Assembly (NCBI GenBank): GCA_032871835.1
Contig: CM065297.1
Span: 43,153,098-43,217,097, forward strand
DNA: 64,000 bases
Direction of reading: 5' to 3'
Origin: Dipteronia dyeriana
Lineage: Eukaryota > Streptophyta > Magnoliopsida > Sapindales > Sapindaceae
The notes beneath the pieces are model-generated. The model did not search any database. It was not told where the DNA came from and worked only from the letters and a program-made list of their open reading frames with translations. This document shows, piece after piece, positions 34,105 to 45,738 of this stretch (its first letter is position 1; every line of letters starts with the position of its first letter). The position numbers and the translations under genes are program-made.

Positions 34105-35402
34105 CGATAGAGGGCTTCATTTATAGATATGAACATTGCGGCTATGCTTATTAAATGTGAGTAGAATATCATCATATGGATGTTTTGAGGTATTGGACGT
34201 TAAAGCTTAACGTTAAGTTTTCAACAGTGTATATTGAAATATGGCTTCTGGACAAGTCAAAATATTCAAGTTCAAAATTTTGTCATATGAGTAAATATGG
34301 TAACTAGGAGAGCTATAGGCGGTCTATAAGCTCTTGGCGATTACTGGTATTCTTCATGAGGATACACTTTCTCCATTAAGATTGTCTAGGGAATGAATGA
34401 GCAATATTAACTTATTCTATCATTATTTAAGAGTTCAATTTTAGTTATTTAGTGGAATGAACTAAAATTAATAGATCAGACCTAACTGAATCATTTATTG
34501 ATTGTGATTAGGTTATGTCTATTGGAGCTTAAATTTAGATAGCCTGCCAAGATACCCAGTTCACACGAACTTGCATGAATCACTTGATATATTCTATCGG
34601 ACCAATTTATTGGTCCATCTAGAATTGTATTAAGGCATGTGGAGTTGCTTCTTTTAGTAAGAATGAGTTTAGTTCTCATGTGGATCTTTTATTAAAGTCC
34701 AACGGATTTAATAAAATAGTAAAAACAATATTAGGCCAATATTTATATATCTTGGGCGGCAAAGGACTATTATATACTATTTTTTATTTTATTATTTCCT
34801 TAAATAAAAATTAATTAATTAAGTAATTAATTAAAAGTCAAAATCTTTTTCCTAATAGGAGATGGTCTCCTATAGTCGTAATATTGTTGGTAATATAATA
34901 AGTATCAAATACTATATTTGATAAGTAGATAAATAAAATAAATTTATATATCTATTCAAATTAGGAAATATTTGATTTCTATTAAAACTCTATTTGACAT
35001 TTGGTCAAATTAGAAAGTTTTAATATGGTCACAAATTAAATTATAGTCAATAATTGGTTATTAAATAAATACACTATTTGAGTTGGATTATGAGTCTTGG
35101 TGTGAAAAGGAAATCATTCCTTGAAAATGATTCTTTGTCACCAAATATATTCACCTAGAGATAAGATTCTTACCCATCAAGTAAATCCTCATTAAGAAAG
35201 GATTTCAGAACCTCTATATATTTTGTTACAAATTTTAGCAAAGGCTAACTCTAAGACAAAATTTCGGGCAAGGCTAGGGTTTTATCAGAGAGAACTCGGC
35301 CAAGTGATAGAATTTTTAGAGAGAAAAAAATTTAGTTTTTGCTCTAGACAAAATTCAGTCAACTCATAGATACTCCGTTTAGAATACGGTCAAGGAGAAG
35401 AA
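34105..35402 (+). repeat. Family A LTR, left part, interrupted by the complete copia
   Basis: It enters the LTR in its middle (CGATAGAGGGCTTCATT) and runs to 35402. There the complete element is inserted, and the same LTR continues at 45040. The equivalent of the small recurrent LTR frame is broken here (ATG followed by TGA at about 34157). Confidence 0.85.
35398..35402. repeat. Target site duplication AAGAA (left)
   Basis: The five bases before the LTR end TGTAGG at 35403 are AAGAA. The right copy at 45040-45044 is AAGAG, one mismatch. Confidence 0.75.
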
Positions 35403-37738
35403 TGTAGGGAAAAAACGGCTTAGAAAAGCAGCGGAAGCGTGAGAAAAAATGAGATTAGGGTTTGCGTAAAAAAAAAAAATTCCCTTCTATGCAACGAGAA
35501 CCTTAACCCTAGATTAATTGATGTATATAAAAGTATCGTACCTTTTTCGCGTGACGATTGAACAAGCGCCGAATTGATTCCGCAAGATCTTCCAATCCAA
35601 TCACGAACGTGAATCACCTAGTAGTGTGGGCTCCCTTTCTTTAAATTGTATTCCTGAGGATGGAGACAAAGCAAATATCTTTTCTTTGTTAGTTACAAAT
35701 ATCCTCAAAGAGAAAAATCCAAGAAAGTTCGGTCACTTGTGAATTATCAATCAATTTGATTGTAACTCGTGTGAACATTGATTCGATGTTGTACACAAAA
35801 CCATTTTGATGTAAAGTATATTAGTATACTATCGAATACAAAAACGTTCCACTTTTTTCTCTACTTGGCCGAATTCACACACTATTGATTAGAGATGATT
35901 GAATTTTGTCTAGAGTAAAATCAGATTTTTCTCCCTCAAAATTTCTGTGATGGCCGATACTTTTTCTTTCTTAAATAAAGCTTGGCCGAAATTACCTCTA
36001 ATTGCCTTAGGGATGGTTGAATTTATCATCCACATATATATAGGTTCATAAATCCTTTCATAAGAAGGATTCACTTGGTTGGCAAGAATCCTTTCCTTAG
36101 GTGGATTTATTTGGTAGTTAGAATCCTTATCTAGAAGGAAATCTATCCTATCCTATATTATACATGTGATGAACGAAATTCCCTTGTTGGAAGTAGATTA
36201 GGAGAGTTTAATCTCTCCTAATAAAGATTACTTGATGGACAAGAATCCTATCCTTAGGTAGATTAACTTGGTGGTTATGAATCCTTTTCAAATAAGAATT
36301 CTACCACTAAGTAGTTTTACTTGGTGACCAAGAATCCTTTTCCAAAAAGAATTCTTTCCTACACCAAGACTCTTAATCCTACTCAATAGTGTTTGTAACC
36401 ATATTAAAGACTTCCTAATTTGATTAGATAAATAACTCCTTTTATTTATCTACTTATCAAATATTGTCTTTAACATTAACCATACTACCAACAATAGTAT
36501 AGTTTTAAAAGACCATCTCCTAATATGAAAAGATTTTGACTTTTAATTAAATAATTAATTAATCAACAAATTAATTAATTTCCATTTAATTAAATAATAA
36601 TAAAATAAAAATAATATATTAAAGCTATTATCCATAGCCATTGCCGCCCATACCTAGTATAAATGCCACATATTATTTTTCTCATTTTATTAAATTCATT
36701 GGACCTAAATAAAAAGTCCACATGTGAACTAGACCTATTCTTACAAAAAGAAACAAGTTCACATGCCTTATTACAATTCTAGATGGACCCCTATTGGTCC
36801 GGTAGAATATATGAAGTGATCCATGAAAGTTCGTGTGGATTGGGGATCTTGGCGGGCTATCTAAATTTAAGCTACAACAGACACAACCCAATCACAATCA
36901 ACAAATGATTCACTTAGGTCCAATCTATTTAATTTTAGTTCATTCCACTAAAGAACTAAAATTGAACTCTTAAATAAAGATAGAATAAGTTGATGTTACT
37001 CATTCATACCCTAGACAACCTTATTGGAGAAAGTGTATCCTCGTGAAGAATACCAGTAATTGCCAAGAACTCATAGACCGCCTATAGCTCTCCAAGTTAC
37101 CATATTTACTCATATGACCACATATTGAACTTGGATATTTTAACTTGTCCAGAAGCCATGTTTCAATAGACACTATTGAAAACTTAACGTTAAGATTTAA
37201 TATCCAATACCTCAAAACATCCATATGATGGTATTCTACTCTAAGTCCATCATTTATCTCAGGATTGAGATAGACTCTTCGATTGTCTTCAAATGAAAAC
37301 TTTTATCCATTGACGGTTCTAGATAAAGTATTTCATTTTGATCCTATTCAATGCACCCAGTGCACTAGATTCTTTTGCCCAAAGACACCACACTTTGGTG
37401 ATTTTAGACTCATCATAACACATTTGATCCCACTCAAATGCTAGCAAAAGAATCTACAACTTTAACAAGATAAAGGCGCCCAACCTTCTATCTTAAGTTG
37501 TGAATATTATTCAAGACTAACTAAAGAATTGTGTCTACCTCATACATCTACATATCTAGATGTATGAACAATTCTTCTTTTCTCATAGTCTTTTGACCTT
37601 ATGATTATTTACTTTTGACAATTATAATAATGAAACTATAAATGCTATAAGATTTGTTAAACTAGAAATCACTTTATTCATATGAAAAAGATTGTTAATT
37701 ACACTATTACACTCTTACTGTCGAGCATAATCCTAACA
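35403..37738 (-). repeat. 3' LTR of complete copia (2336 bp)
   Basis: Ends are TGTTAGGAT...CCCTACA on the minus strand. Compared with the 5' LTR it lacks about 137 bases at 37236, between CTACTCT and AAGTCCATC, which explains most of the length difference. The recurrent small LTR frame is at 37224-37021. Confidence 0.95.
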
Positions 37739-37749
37739 ATCTCCCACTT
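37739..37749 (-). other. Polypurine tract
   Basis: On the minus strand AAGTGGGAGAT directly precedes the 3' LTR start TGTTAGG. Confidence 0.85.
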
Positions 37750-37752
37750 GCT

Positions 37753-38654
37753 CTATAACAAATATGTCATATCTCTCATCCCCATGTTCTCTAGATGGCC
37801 ATCAAAACTCTTTTGAGGAAGAGTCTTTGTAAAGGGATCCGCTAGATTTTTTGCTGACGCAATCTTGGTAATCGTTATGTCACCCCTATGTACAATTTCC
37901 CTTAGAAGATGATACTTTCTTTCAATGTGTTTCCCTCTCTTATGACTTATTGGTTCTCTTGAATTAGCCACTGCTCCACTATTGTCACAATAGATAGTGA
38001 TCTGCTTATTCGCATCAAGAACCACTTCTAAGTCAATCAAGAATTGGCGGTGCCAGACAGCCTCTTTAACAGCCTCGTATGCGGCAACATACTCGGCTTC
38101 CATGGTGGAATCAGCAATACAAGATTGCTTGATACTCCTCTAGATGGCTGCCCCTCCTCCAATGGTAAACACAGATCCTGATGTCGATCTCCTGGAGTCA
38201 GAATCTGACTAAAAATCAGTGTATACCCAACGGGAATAAAATCCCCTCCAGAGTATACAAGCATATAATCTCTCGTTCTCCTTAGATACTTGAAAATATG
38301 CTTGACTACCGTCCAGTGATCAGGACCAGGTTCCGATTGAAACCGGTTAACTATGCCCACAGTAAAACAAATATCTGGTCTAGTGCAGAGCATTGCATAC
38401 ATGAGACTTCCAACTACCGAAGCATACGGAATCCTACTCATGAATTGCTCTTCATGCTCATTCTTAGGAACTTGTTCCTTCAAAAGTTTGATTCCATGCC
38501 TGAAAGGTAACATACCTTTCTTGGAATTTTGCATGGAAAACCTAGACATGATTTTATCTATGTATGAAGCTTGGGATAATGTAATCGTTCTATTCTTTCT
38601 ATCCCTTATGACTTGGATACCAAGAATATAACTTGCTTCTCCTAAGTCCTTCAT
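37753..38654 (-). pseudogene. Copia RNase H region, frameshifted
   Basis: Frame 38654-38037 starts at MKDLGEASYILGIQVIRD and covers the RT tail and RNase H start (YASVVGSLMYAMLCTRPDI, KYLRRTRDYMLVYSGGD). At about 38218, after GYT, a frameshift diverts it into an unrelated tail. The correct frame continues with two TAG codons to 38103-37753, which begins MEAEYVAAYEAVKEAVW. That frame has the catalytic segment YCDNSGAVAN and ends ADPFTKTLPQKSFDGHLENM before the polypurine tract. The RNase H acidic residues E (MEAEY) and D (YCDNSG) are both still encoded. Confidence 0.9.
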
Positions 38655-38739
38655 ATCAAATTTTTTGCTAACTATTCTTTTATTGATGTTAATACACCTA
38701 CATCGTTTCCAATGAGTAGTATATCATCAACGTAAAGAA

Positions 38740-39300
38740 TTAGGAAACCAACTTGTCGCCTTTAATCCTTTTGTATACACAAGGTTCATCAAGGTTTTGA
38801 ATAAATCCAAAACCTTTTACAGCTTGATCGAACCTTATGTTCCAAGATCTGGATGCATGCTTCAATCCATATATGGATCTTTGCAACTTGCATACCCTTT
38901 CCTCTTGGCCCTTTTCAATGAATCCTTCTGGTTGCATCATATAGATGCTTTCATCAAGACTTCCATTAAGGAAAGCTGTCTTGACGTCCATTTTCCAAAT
39001 CTTTAGGTCTAGAGATGCCGCAATGGATAAGAGTATCCTAATGGATTTAAGCATGGCCACATGAGAGAAGGTTTCTTCATAATGGATACCTTCCTTCTGT
39101 GTATAACCTTTAGCTACCAATCTAGCTTTATAGGTTTCCACCTTTCCATCCATTCCTCTTTTCCTCTTGTATACCCACTTGCACCCGATGGGTTTTATCC
39201 CTTTAGGCAAGTCTACAAGAGACCAGACTTTATTTTTGAACATAGATTCAATTTCAGATTGCATTGCCTTTTGCCAATGGCGACTATCAACATCTTCCAT
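38740..39300 (-). pseudogene. Copia reverse transcriptase, frameshift before YVDD
   Basis: A 186-residue frame holds the RT from MEDVDSRHWQKAMQSEIES through KWVYKRKRGMDGK, KARLVAKGYTQKEGI, MDVKTAFLNGSLDESIYMM (first catalytic D in DVKTAF) and SIYGLKHASRSWN to DEPCVYKRIKG. It ends at TAA (38740). One T is missing from the run before the stop compared with the copy at 15680, so the YVDDILLIGND active site at about 38735-38700 is out of frame. This single-base loss inactivates the polymerase. Upstream linker codons (39650-39301) are also shifted, with stops. Confidence 0.92.
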
Positions 39301-39650
39301 TGCATCCTTGTCTTATAGGGATCATCGTCGTCCGAAAGATTCTCTACAGATTCTCCTAGACCGATTTATCTCTCAGATTGTCTAATAACCCTCCCGCTAC
39401 GACAAGGTATGGTAGATTGTTGATCTTGTATTGGTACGGAACTTACAATTGGGCTTGGTTGCGAAACCTATTGTGGAATTGTATCTCCTAAAAGCTCATT
39501 TAGAACAATTCTACTTATAGGGACAAAATTATTCATATAGTCCTCTTCTAGAAATTTGGCATTTGTCGAAACAAATACTTTAAGATCTGAAGGACTATAA
39601 AAATAATATCCTTTTGTTCCTTTTGGATACCCTACAAATATGCATGTTTC

Positions 39651-40715
39651 TCAACGGGACTCCATCTTATCTGTCTTTCCTTTAAACACGTGTGCAGGAC
39701 ATCCAAATATCCTTAAGTGTTGTAAACTACGCTTCCGCTCAATCCACAACCCATTCGGTGTTTTAGGAACTGACTTAGATGGTACATCGTTTAGAATATA
39801 CATGGCAGTTTGTAAAGCATATCCCCGAAAAGAACTAGGGAGTGTTGAATAACTCAACATAGACCTAACCATATCCAGAAGAGTTCTATTTCTCCTTTCT
39901 GCCACCCCATTTTGTTGAGGTATGCCTGGTGTAGAAAACTGAGAAATTATTCCATTATCAATAAGATAATGTTGAAACTCACCAGATAGATATTCTTCAC
40001 CACGATCAGACCTCAAGATTTTTATACGTTTCTCAAGCTGATTTTCCACTTCAACTTTAAATGCTTTGAACATATCAAAAGCATCTGACTTATGTCTCAT
40101 GAGATACACATAGCCAAATCTTGAGTGATCATCCATGAAAGTGATGAAGTACTCATATCCACCTCTAGCTTGAATTCTCATAGGTCCATACACATCAGTG
40201 TGTATCAATCCTAAACATTCGATGGCTCTTGCACCTTTGGTCGTAAACGACCTTTTGGTCATTTTACCTTCCAAACAAGATTCACAAGTTGGTAGATCAT
40301 CAACCTTTAAGTCACTTAGAGGTCCGTCACATACCAATCTTTTAATCCTATTAAGGTTAATATGACCTAGGCACAAATGCCACAGGTAGGTTTCATCTTT
40401 TGATAATTTTACTCTTTTATGATTGGGTTCCGTTGATTCTGTGTCTAACAAGTGAGAGATATTTCCATACAAATAAAATAAACCATTTTCCAATGTACTT
40501 TTACAAATAAATTTGTTATTCTTACTAATAATAAAACCTTTATTAAAAGTAACAGAATATCCAAACTTATTTAGACAAGATGCCGAAATTAAATTTCTCT
40601 TAAATATTGGTACACAATAAACGTTTATTAAATCTAAATGCCTATAAGAATCAAAATTGATTCTAATATCTCCCACTACACTAGTAGACACCAACTCTCT
40701 ATTGCCTAAATGCAA
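39651..40715 (-). CDS. Copia pre-integrase and integrase, intact 354-residue frame
   Basis: This is the longest intact frame in the window. Order from the N-terminus: protease tail (residues 1-90, with VVGDIRIN and YRHLDLINVYCVP), the zinc-binding pre-integrase domain (HLCLGHIN with CESCLEGK, residues about 130-165), then the integrase core. Catalytic residues are D in IHTDVYGPM (about 190), D in LRSDRGEEY (about 250) and E in NGVAERRNRTL (about 288). It ends at FGCPAHVFKGKTDKMESR with a stop where the core joins the C-terminal tail. The ATG lies inside the polyprotein and is not a native start, because the protease active site upstream is deleted. All three catalytic residues are present, so a trans-acting product is conceivable, though there is no sign that it is made. 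Confidence 0.85.
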   Translation of the reverse strand: MHLGNRELVSTSVVGDIRINFDSYRHLDLINVYCVPIFKRNLISASCLNKFGYSVTFNKGFIISKNNKFICKSTLENGLFYLYGNISHLLDTESTEPNHKRVKLSKDETYLWHLCLGHINLNRIKRLVCDGPLSDLKVDDLPTCESCLEGKMTKRSFTTKGARAIECLGLIHTDVYGPMRIQARGGYEYFITFMDDHSRFGYVYLMRHKSDAFDMFKAFKVEVENQLEKRIKILRSDRGEEYLSGEFQHYLIDNGIISQFSTPGIPQQNGVAERRNRTLLDMVRSMLSYSTLPSSFRGYALQTAMYILNDVPSKSVPKTPNGLWIERKRSLQHLRIFGCPAHVFKGKTDKMESR

Positions 40716-41197
40716 GTTGAATTCATTCTAATCCAGTCTATTCCTTTGACCCTTTTCACCACAAAAGAAACACTTTCCTTTGATCTTGGTTACTTTCTTG
40801 GTATCCTTCTAAGAAGGCTCAAGTTGTTTTTTCTTCTGTTATCTCTTAACCTTCTAACGGGTCTTAACAGTATCAAATTTACCAACCATATGAATCCTTG
40901 TCTAGAGACATCATAATATCGGCATCAGTCTCCATTCCTTTATGTTGCTGTTGCAACACGTTGGAGATGATGGCCATAATGTAACGGACATTTAGCCATC
41001 TAATCTGAAGACCTCCACTACTGATACTCATCTCTTTGCTTTCTGAGTTAGATTCATTAGTTTGGTGGTTAAGGAATATACATAATGAACTTATACTTTT
41101 CAGCTTGCAACAGCAACCCAATATTCCTTTTCCATGTGACATAATTATCACCAGTTAAAGTATTATCTTTTAGGATATTGATTAGGGATGGGGTCAT
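40716..41197 (-). pseudogene. Copia gag remnant, internally deleted and lacking protease site
   Basis: The start is the ATG at 41197 (MTPSLINILKDN, DNYVTWKRN). After about 90 codons with stops it jumps from MMSLD to the lysine-rich tail, losing the central gag segment that is present at 30650-30850. The zinc knuckle begins CFFCGEKG but then jumps at a GGG microhomology to LNENEFN-like codons. This removes the His and last Cys of the knuckle and the whole protease active site (DSGA) that copy A1 keeps at 11800. Confidence 0.85.
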
Positions 41198-42550
41198 GAT
41201 TTCTTTTTAATAACAAAAATTATCTAAGTAAACAATCATGATATAGCACTTTTGAATATTTATCTTGAATTAAATGAAATAATTCAATCATAAAAATTCA
41301 ACGGTGATCCAACACCCATAAATGTTACTCCTCCTTTGGGAGTACGCACCATTTACTAGTTGGACTAAGTCCCACCTAATTGTTAACATAACAACCAAAG
41401 TTTTATTTTTAGCCTTGTTATTTTATTAACAAGAACTCTTGGGAGGATATTAATAAACTCACATTGAGTGTGTTACCAAGTTATCGACCTTCAATAGAAT
41501 CCTTCACGAATATCCCTCTTTTGGGAGTAGATATCGTTTGGGCGAATTGTCTAGTCTATCCTTGTAAGAAAGTATCTTGCTAAATTCCATTCATGAATAC
41601 CTCTTGGGAGGTTATTCACGAAACATAAAGTTCAACTAAACTTGGAGGCCGTAGGTGTTCCAAAACACCTTCTCCTAATTGTTTAAGGCGTGTGATCGAA
41701 TTCCAAAGAATGATTTACCAAGTTATCTAGATGCCAATTTAGATACTTAAACCATTCAATGCATGTTCATAGCAAAAGAGATATATGAGTGGCACTCCTA
41801 TTCTATATGACATGTTATCAAACAATGACAAACATTGCAATATTTATAAAAATATAAATAGCTACAATTTTGGTCCATCCTAGAAAAACAAGTAAATTAC
41901 ATTTATCTTGGAATACAAGAACTCTTTCTTGGCGAACAAGTCTTCACGTGACCTTTGTCTTTCGGACTCCCTCGGCTACCTCTCATGGGCGTGCGCACCC
42001 ATTTCCCTAACCAATGGGGGTGCACATGTCACAAGCCCATAAAGGGCTGCCATGTGCAGCCCATGGCTACCACAAGGGCTGCAGTGCACAGCCCATGCCA
42101 CAACAAACGTGGCTGCGCGCTCTTCGCACGCACGTTCGTTGTTACGGCTCGCACGGTCCCAAACTTGTTCTGGATACTCCTAATTCATCAAACCTTTAAG
42201 TCTTCGAAACTTGAATGTATTACAGAAGAATTTACATAACAAAATACTGCAGTTTTTTTTTTTATTATTACAACAACAAAAATAAAAAAAAACTTAGCAA
42301 CTATCAAGAAGGAAATTATGGTGATAATAGACCACCCTTCTTGTTACAATCCCAAAACAAAATTACATTGAAATTCTATGAACAAAATTGAGCAATAACA
42401 ATCCACATATAAAATATATATATATCCATACATTCCAATGTAAATTTATATGCGAATACCTAGAGTGCCATCTCTTTCTAAAACATGCATATATACAATA
42501 AAACAAAAAGATTCACGAACACATACATCAATTAATCAAGGGTACAACCA
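41198..42550 (-). other. 5' leader of complete copia
   Basis: It runs from the primer-binding site to the gag ATG and is collinear with 12708-14109. It has a GC-rich island at 41985-42160 with repeats of CAGCCCATGGC-like phrases. The plus-strand frames here (41955-42239) are antisense and differ between the two copies. Confidence 0.75.
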
Positions 42551-42563
42551 GGCTCTGATGCCA
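42551..42563 (-). other. Primer-binding site, initiator tRNA-Met (one mismatch)
   Basis: On the minus strand it reads TGGCATCAGAGCC, one base different from the TGGTATCAGAGCC of copy A1, two bases after the LTR end. Confidence 0.88.
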
Positions 42564-42565
42564 AT

Positions 42566-45039
42566 TGTAGGGAAAAAACGGCTTAGAAATGCAGCGGAAG
42601 CGTGAGAAAAAAAGAGATTAGGGTTTGCGTATAAAAAAAATTCCCTTTTATGCAACGAGAACCTTAACCCTAGATTAATTGATGTATATAAAAGTATCGT
42701 ACCTTTTTCGCGTGACGATTGAACAAGCGCCGAATTGATTCCGCAAGATCTTCCAATCAAATCACGAACGTGAATCACCTAGTAGTGTGGGCTCCCTTTC
42801 TTTAAATTGTATTCCAGAGGATGGAGACAAAGCAAATATCTTTTCTTTGTTAGTTACAAATATCCTCCAAGAGAAAAATCCAAGAACGTTCGGTCACTTG
42901 TGAATTATCAATCAATTTGATTGTAACTCGCGTGAACCTTGATTCGATGTTGTACACAAAACCGTTTTGATGTAAAGGATATTAGTATACTATCAAATAC
43001 AAAAACGTTCCCCTTTTTTCTCTACTTGGCCGAATTCACACACTATTGATTAGAGATGATTGAATTTTGTCTAGAGTAAAATCAGATTTTTCTCCCTCAA
43101 AATTCCTATGATGGCCGATACTTTTTCTTTCTCAAATAAAGCTTGGCCGAAATTACCTCTAATTGCCTTAGGGCTGGTTGAATTTATCATCCACATATAT
43201 ATAGGTTCATAAATCCTTTCCTAAGAAGGATTCACTTGGTTGGCAAGAATCCTTTCCTTAGGTGGATTTATTTGGTAGTTAGAATCCTTATCTAGAAGGA
43301 AATCTATCCTATCCTATATTATACATGTGATGAACGAAATTCCTTTGTTTGAAGTAGATTAGGAGTGTTTAATTTCTCCTAATAAAGATTACTTGATGGA
43401 CAAGAATCCTATCCTTAGGTAGATTAACTTGGTGGTTATGAATCCTTTTCAAATAATAATTCTACCACTAAGTAGTTTTACTTGGTGACCAGGAATCCTT
43501 TTCCAAAAAGAATTCTTTCCTAAACCAAGACTCCTAATTCTACTCAATAGTGTTTTTGTAATCATATTAAAGACTTCCTAATTTAATTAGATAAATAACT
43601 CCTTTTATTTATCTACTTATCAAATATAGTCTTTAACATTAACTATACTACCAACAATAGTATAGTTTTAGGAGACCATCTCCTAATAGGAAAAGATTTT
43701 GACTTTTAATTAAATAATTAATTAATCAACAAATTAATTAATTTCCATTTAATTAAATAATAATAAAATAATAATAATATATTAAAGCTATTATCCATAG
43801 CCATTGCCGCCCATACCTAGTATAAATGCCATATTTTATTTTTCTCATTTTATTAAATCCATTGGACCTAAATAAAAAGTCCACTTGTGAACTAGACCTA
43901 TTATTCCAAAAAGAAACAAGTTCACATGCTTTATTACAATTCTAGATGGACCCCTATTGGTCTGGTATAATATATCAAGTGATCCATGCAAGTTCGTGTG
44001 GATTGGGGATCTTGGCGGGCTATCTAAATTTAAGCTCCAATAGACACAACCCAATCACAATCAACAAATGATTCACTTAGGTCCAATTTATTTAATTTTA
44101 GTCCATTCCACTAAATAACTAAAATTGAACTCTTAAATAAAGATAGAATAAGTTGATGTTACTCATTCATACCCTAGACAACCTTATTGGAGAAAGTGTA
44201 TCCTCGTGAAGAATACCAGTAATCGCTAAGAACTCATAGACCGCCTATAGCTCTCCAAGTTACCACATTTACTCATATGACCACATTTTGAACTTGGATA
44301 TTTTGACTTGTCCAGAAGCCATGTTTCAATAGACACTATTGAAAACTTAACTTTAAGATTTAATATCCAATACCTCAAAACATCCATATGATGGTATTCT
44401 ACTCTCATTCAATAAATGGAGCCACGATGTCCATATCTATAACTGAAGTCCTCTATCGATTAACAAATGAATACAACCAAACTATCGAGGATAGACTATG
44501 CTATATAATCGTACTCATTGATAGCTCAAATGACAACACTTGCAATCATAAGTCCATCATTTATCTCAGGATTGAGATAGACTCTTCGATTGTCTTCAAA
44601 TGAAAACTTTTATCCATTGAGGGTTCTAGATAAAGTATTTCATTTTGATCCTATTCAATGCACCCAGTGCACTAGATTCTTTTGCCCAAATATACCACAC
44701 TTTGATGATTTTAGACTCATCATAACACATTTTATCCCACTCAAATGCTAGCAAAAGAATCTACAACTTTAACAAGATAAAGGCGCCCAATCTTCTATCT
44801 TAAGTTGTGAATATTATTCAAGACTAACTAAAGAATTGTGTCTACCTCATACATATCTAGATGTATGAACAATTCTTCTTTTCTCATAGTCTTTTGACCT
44901 TATGATTATTTACTTTTGACAATTATAATAATGAAACTATAAATGCTATAAGATTTGTTAAACTAGAAATCACTTTATTCATATGAAAAAGATTGTTAAT
45001 TACACTATTACACTCTTGCTATCGAGCATAATCCTAACA
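42566..45039 (-). repeat. 5' LTR of complete copia (2474 bp)
   Basis: Ends are TGTTAGGAT...CCCTACA on the minus strand. It carries the recurrent small frames at 44408-44226 (minus, sense to the LTR) and 44388-44603 (plus, antisense). It keeps the 137 bases that the 3' LTR has lost. Confidence 0.95.
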
Positions 45040-45487
45040 AAGAGAAAAGGGAAAGGTTTTTGTTTTCAATAGTGTACTAGTATCCTTTACATCAAAAGGA
45101 TTTTGTGTACAAAAATCGAATCGGGTTCACGCGAGTTTTAATCAAATAGATTGATAATTCATAAGTGACTGAACGTTCTTGGGTTTTCTCTTAGAGGATT
45201 ATTGTGACTAACAAAAGAAAGATATTTTGTTTGTTTCCGTCCTCAGGTATACAATTTAAAGAAAGGGAGCCCACACTCCTAAGTGATTCACATTCGTGAT
45301 TGGATTAGAAGATCTTGTGGATTCAATTCGGTGCTAGTTTAATCATCACTAGAAAAAGGTACAATACTTTTAATTTATGTCGATTATTCTAGGGTTAAAG
45401 TTCTTTCTTTTAATGGGAATACTTTTAAAATAATCCAAATCCTAATTTTACGCTTCCGCCGTATTTTGAACCGATTTTTCCCTACAC
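45040..45487 (+). repeat. Right part of the interrupted family A LTR
   Basis: It resumes the LTR of 34105-35402 (AAGAG, then AAAAGGG and the TAGTGTACTAGTATCC phrase) and ends TTTTTCCCTACA at 45487. No primer-binding site follows, so this is a 3' or solo LTR. The next sequence is gypsy-related. Confidence 0.88.
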
Positions 45488-45738
45488 TTCTCGGGCAACA
45501 TACAAAGTAAATTCATACAACTGGTTCACTCATCGGCCTCCTTCTGGTTTGTCTCCTCCACTACAACTTTTCCAGTGCTCATCTCCACCTCCCTACAAGT
45601 TCACTAGTTGCCTGCTTCTTCACCTCAGCTTGCAATGCATCAGTTGGAATCTCTACCTGATCTAGACCAGTCTGAAGTTCAAATGTGACATCCATCCTAG
45701 CTTGCTCCCCACCTCCTTGGCAGTAGGTTGAACCTTCA
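45488..45738 (-). pseudogene. Gypsy-type transposon ORF, C-terminal part
   Basis: Minus-strand frame 45935-45579 contains the real segment DVTFELQTGLDQVEIPTDAL and AEVKKQATSELVG. Its upstream residues come from the Harbinger terminus and are incidental. It continues the damaged ORF at 59148-61440 once the Harbinger element is removed, because the flanks meet in the same GC-richer coding-like sequence. Family assignment rests on the other half. Confidence 0.5.

Larger units (their letters stand above)
35403..45039 (-). mobile_element. Structurally complete family A Ty1-copia element (9637 bp)
   Basis: On the minus strand: 5' LTR (45039-42566), primer-binding site, 1.35 kb leader, gag remnant, integrase, RT, RNase H, polypurine tract and 3' LTR (37738-35403). 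It is inserted in a family A LTR on the opposite strand with duplication AAGAR. LTRs are near-identical where I compared them (the terminal 100 bases differ at a handful of sites), which suggests the youngest copia insertion here. Gene order integrase before RT defines Ty1-copia, and the RT/RNase H motifs resemble the Angela/Tork group. It is not autonomous: gag and protease are deleted and pol is frameshifted. Confidence 0.93.

Noticed and set aside
38298..39385. Plus-strand frames across the copia RT and RNase H
   Set aside because: They are shadows of the minus-strand pol. The minus frames carry all recognised motifs.
42551..42563. tRNA-like sequence near TGGCATCAGAGCC
   Set aside because: It is only the 13-base primer-binding site. 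No cloverleaf or A/B boxes surround it.
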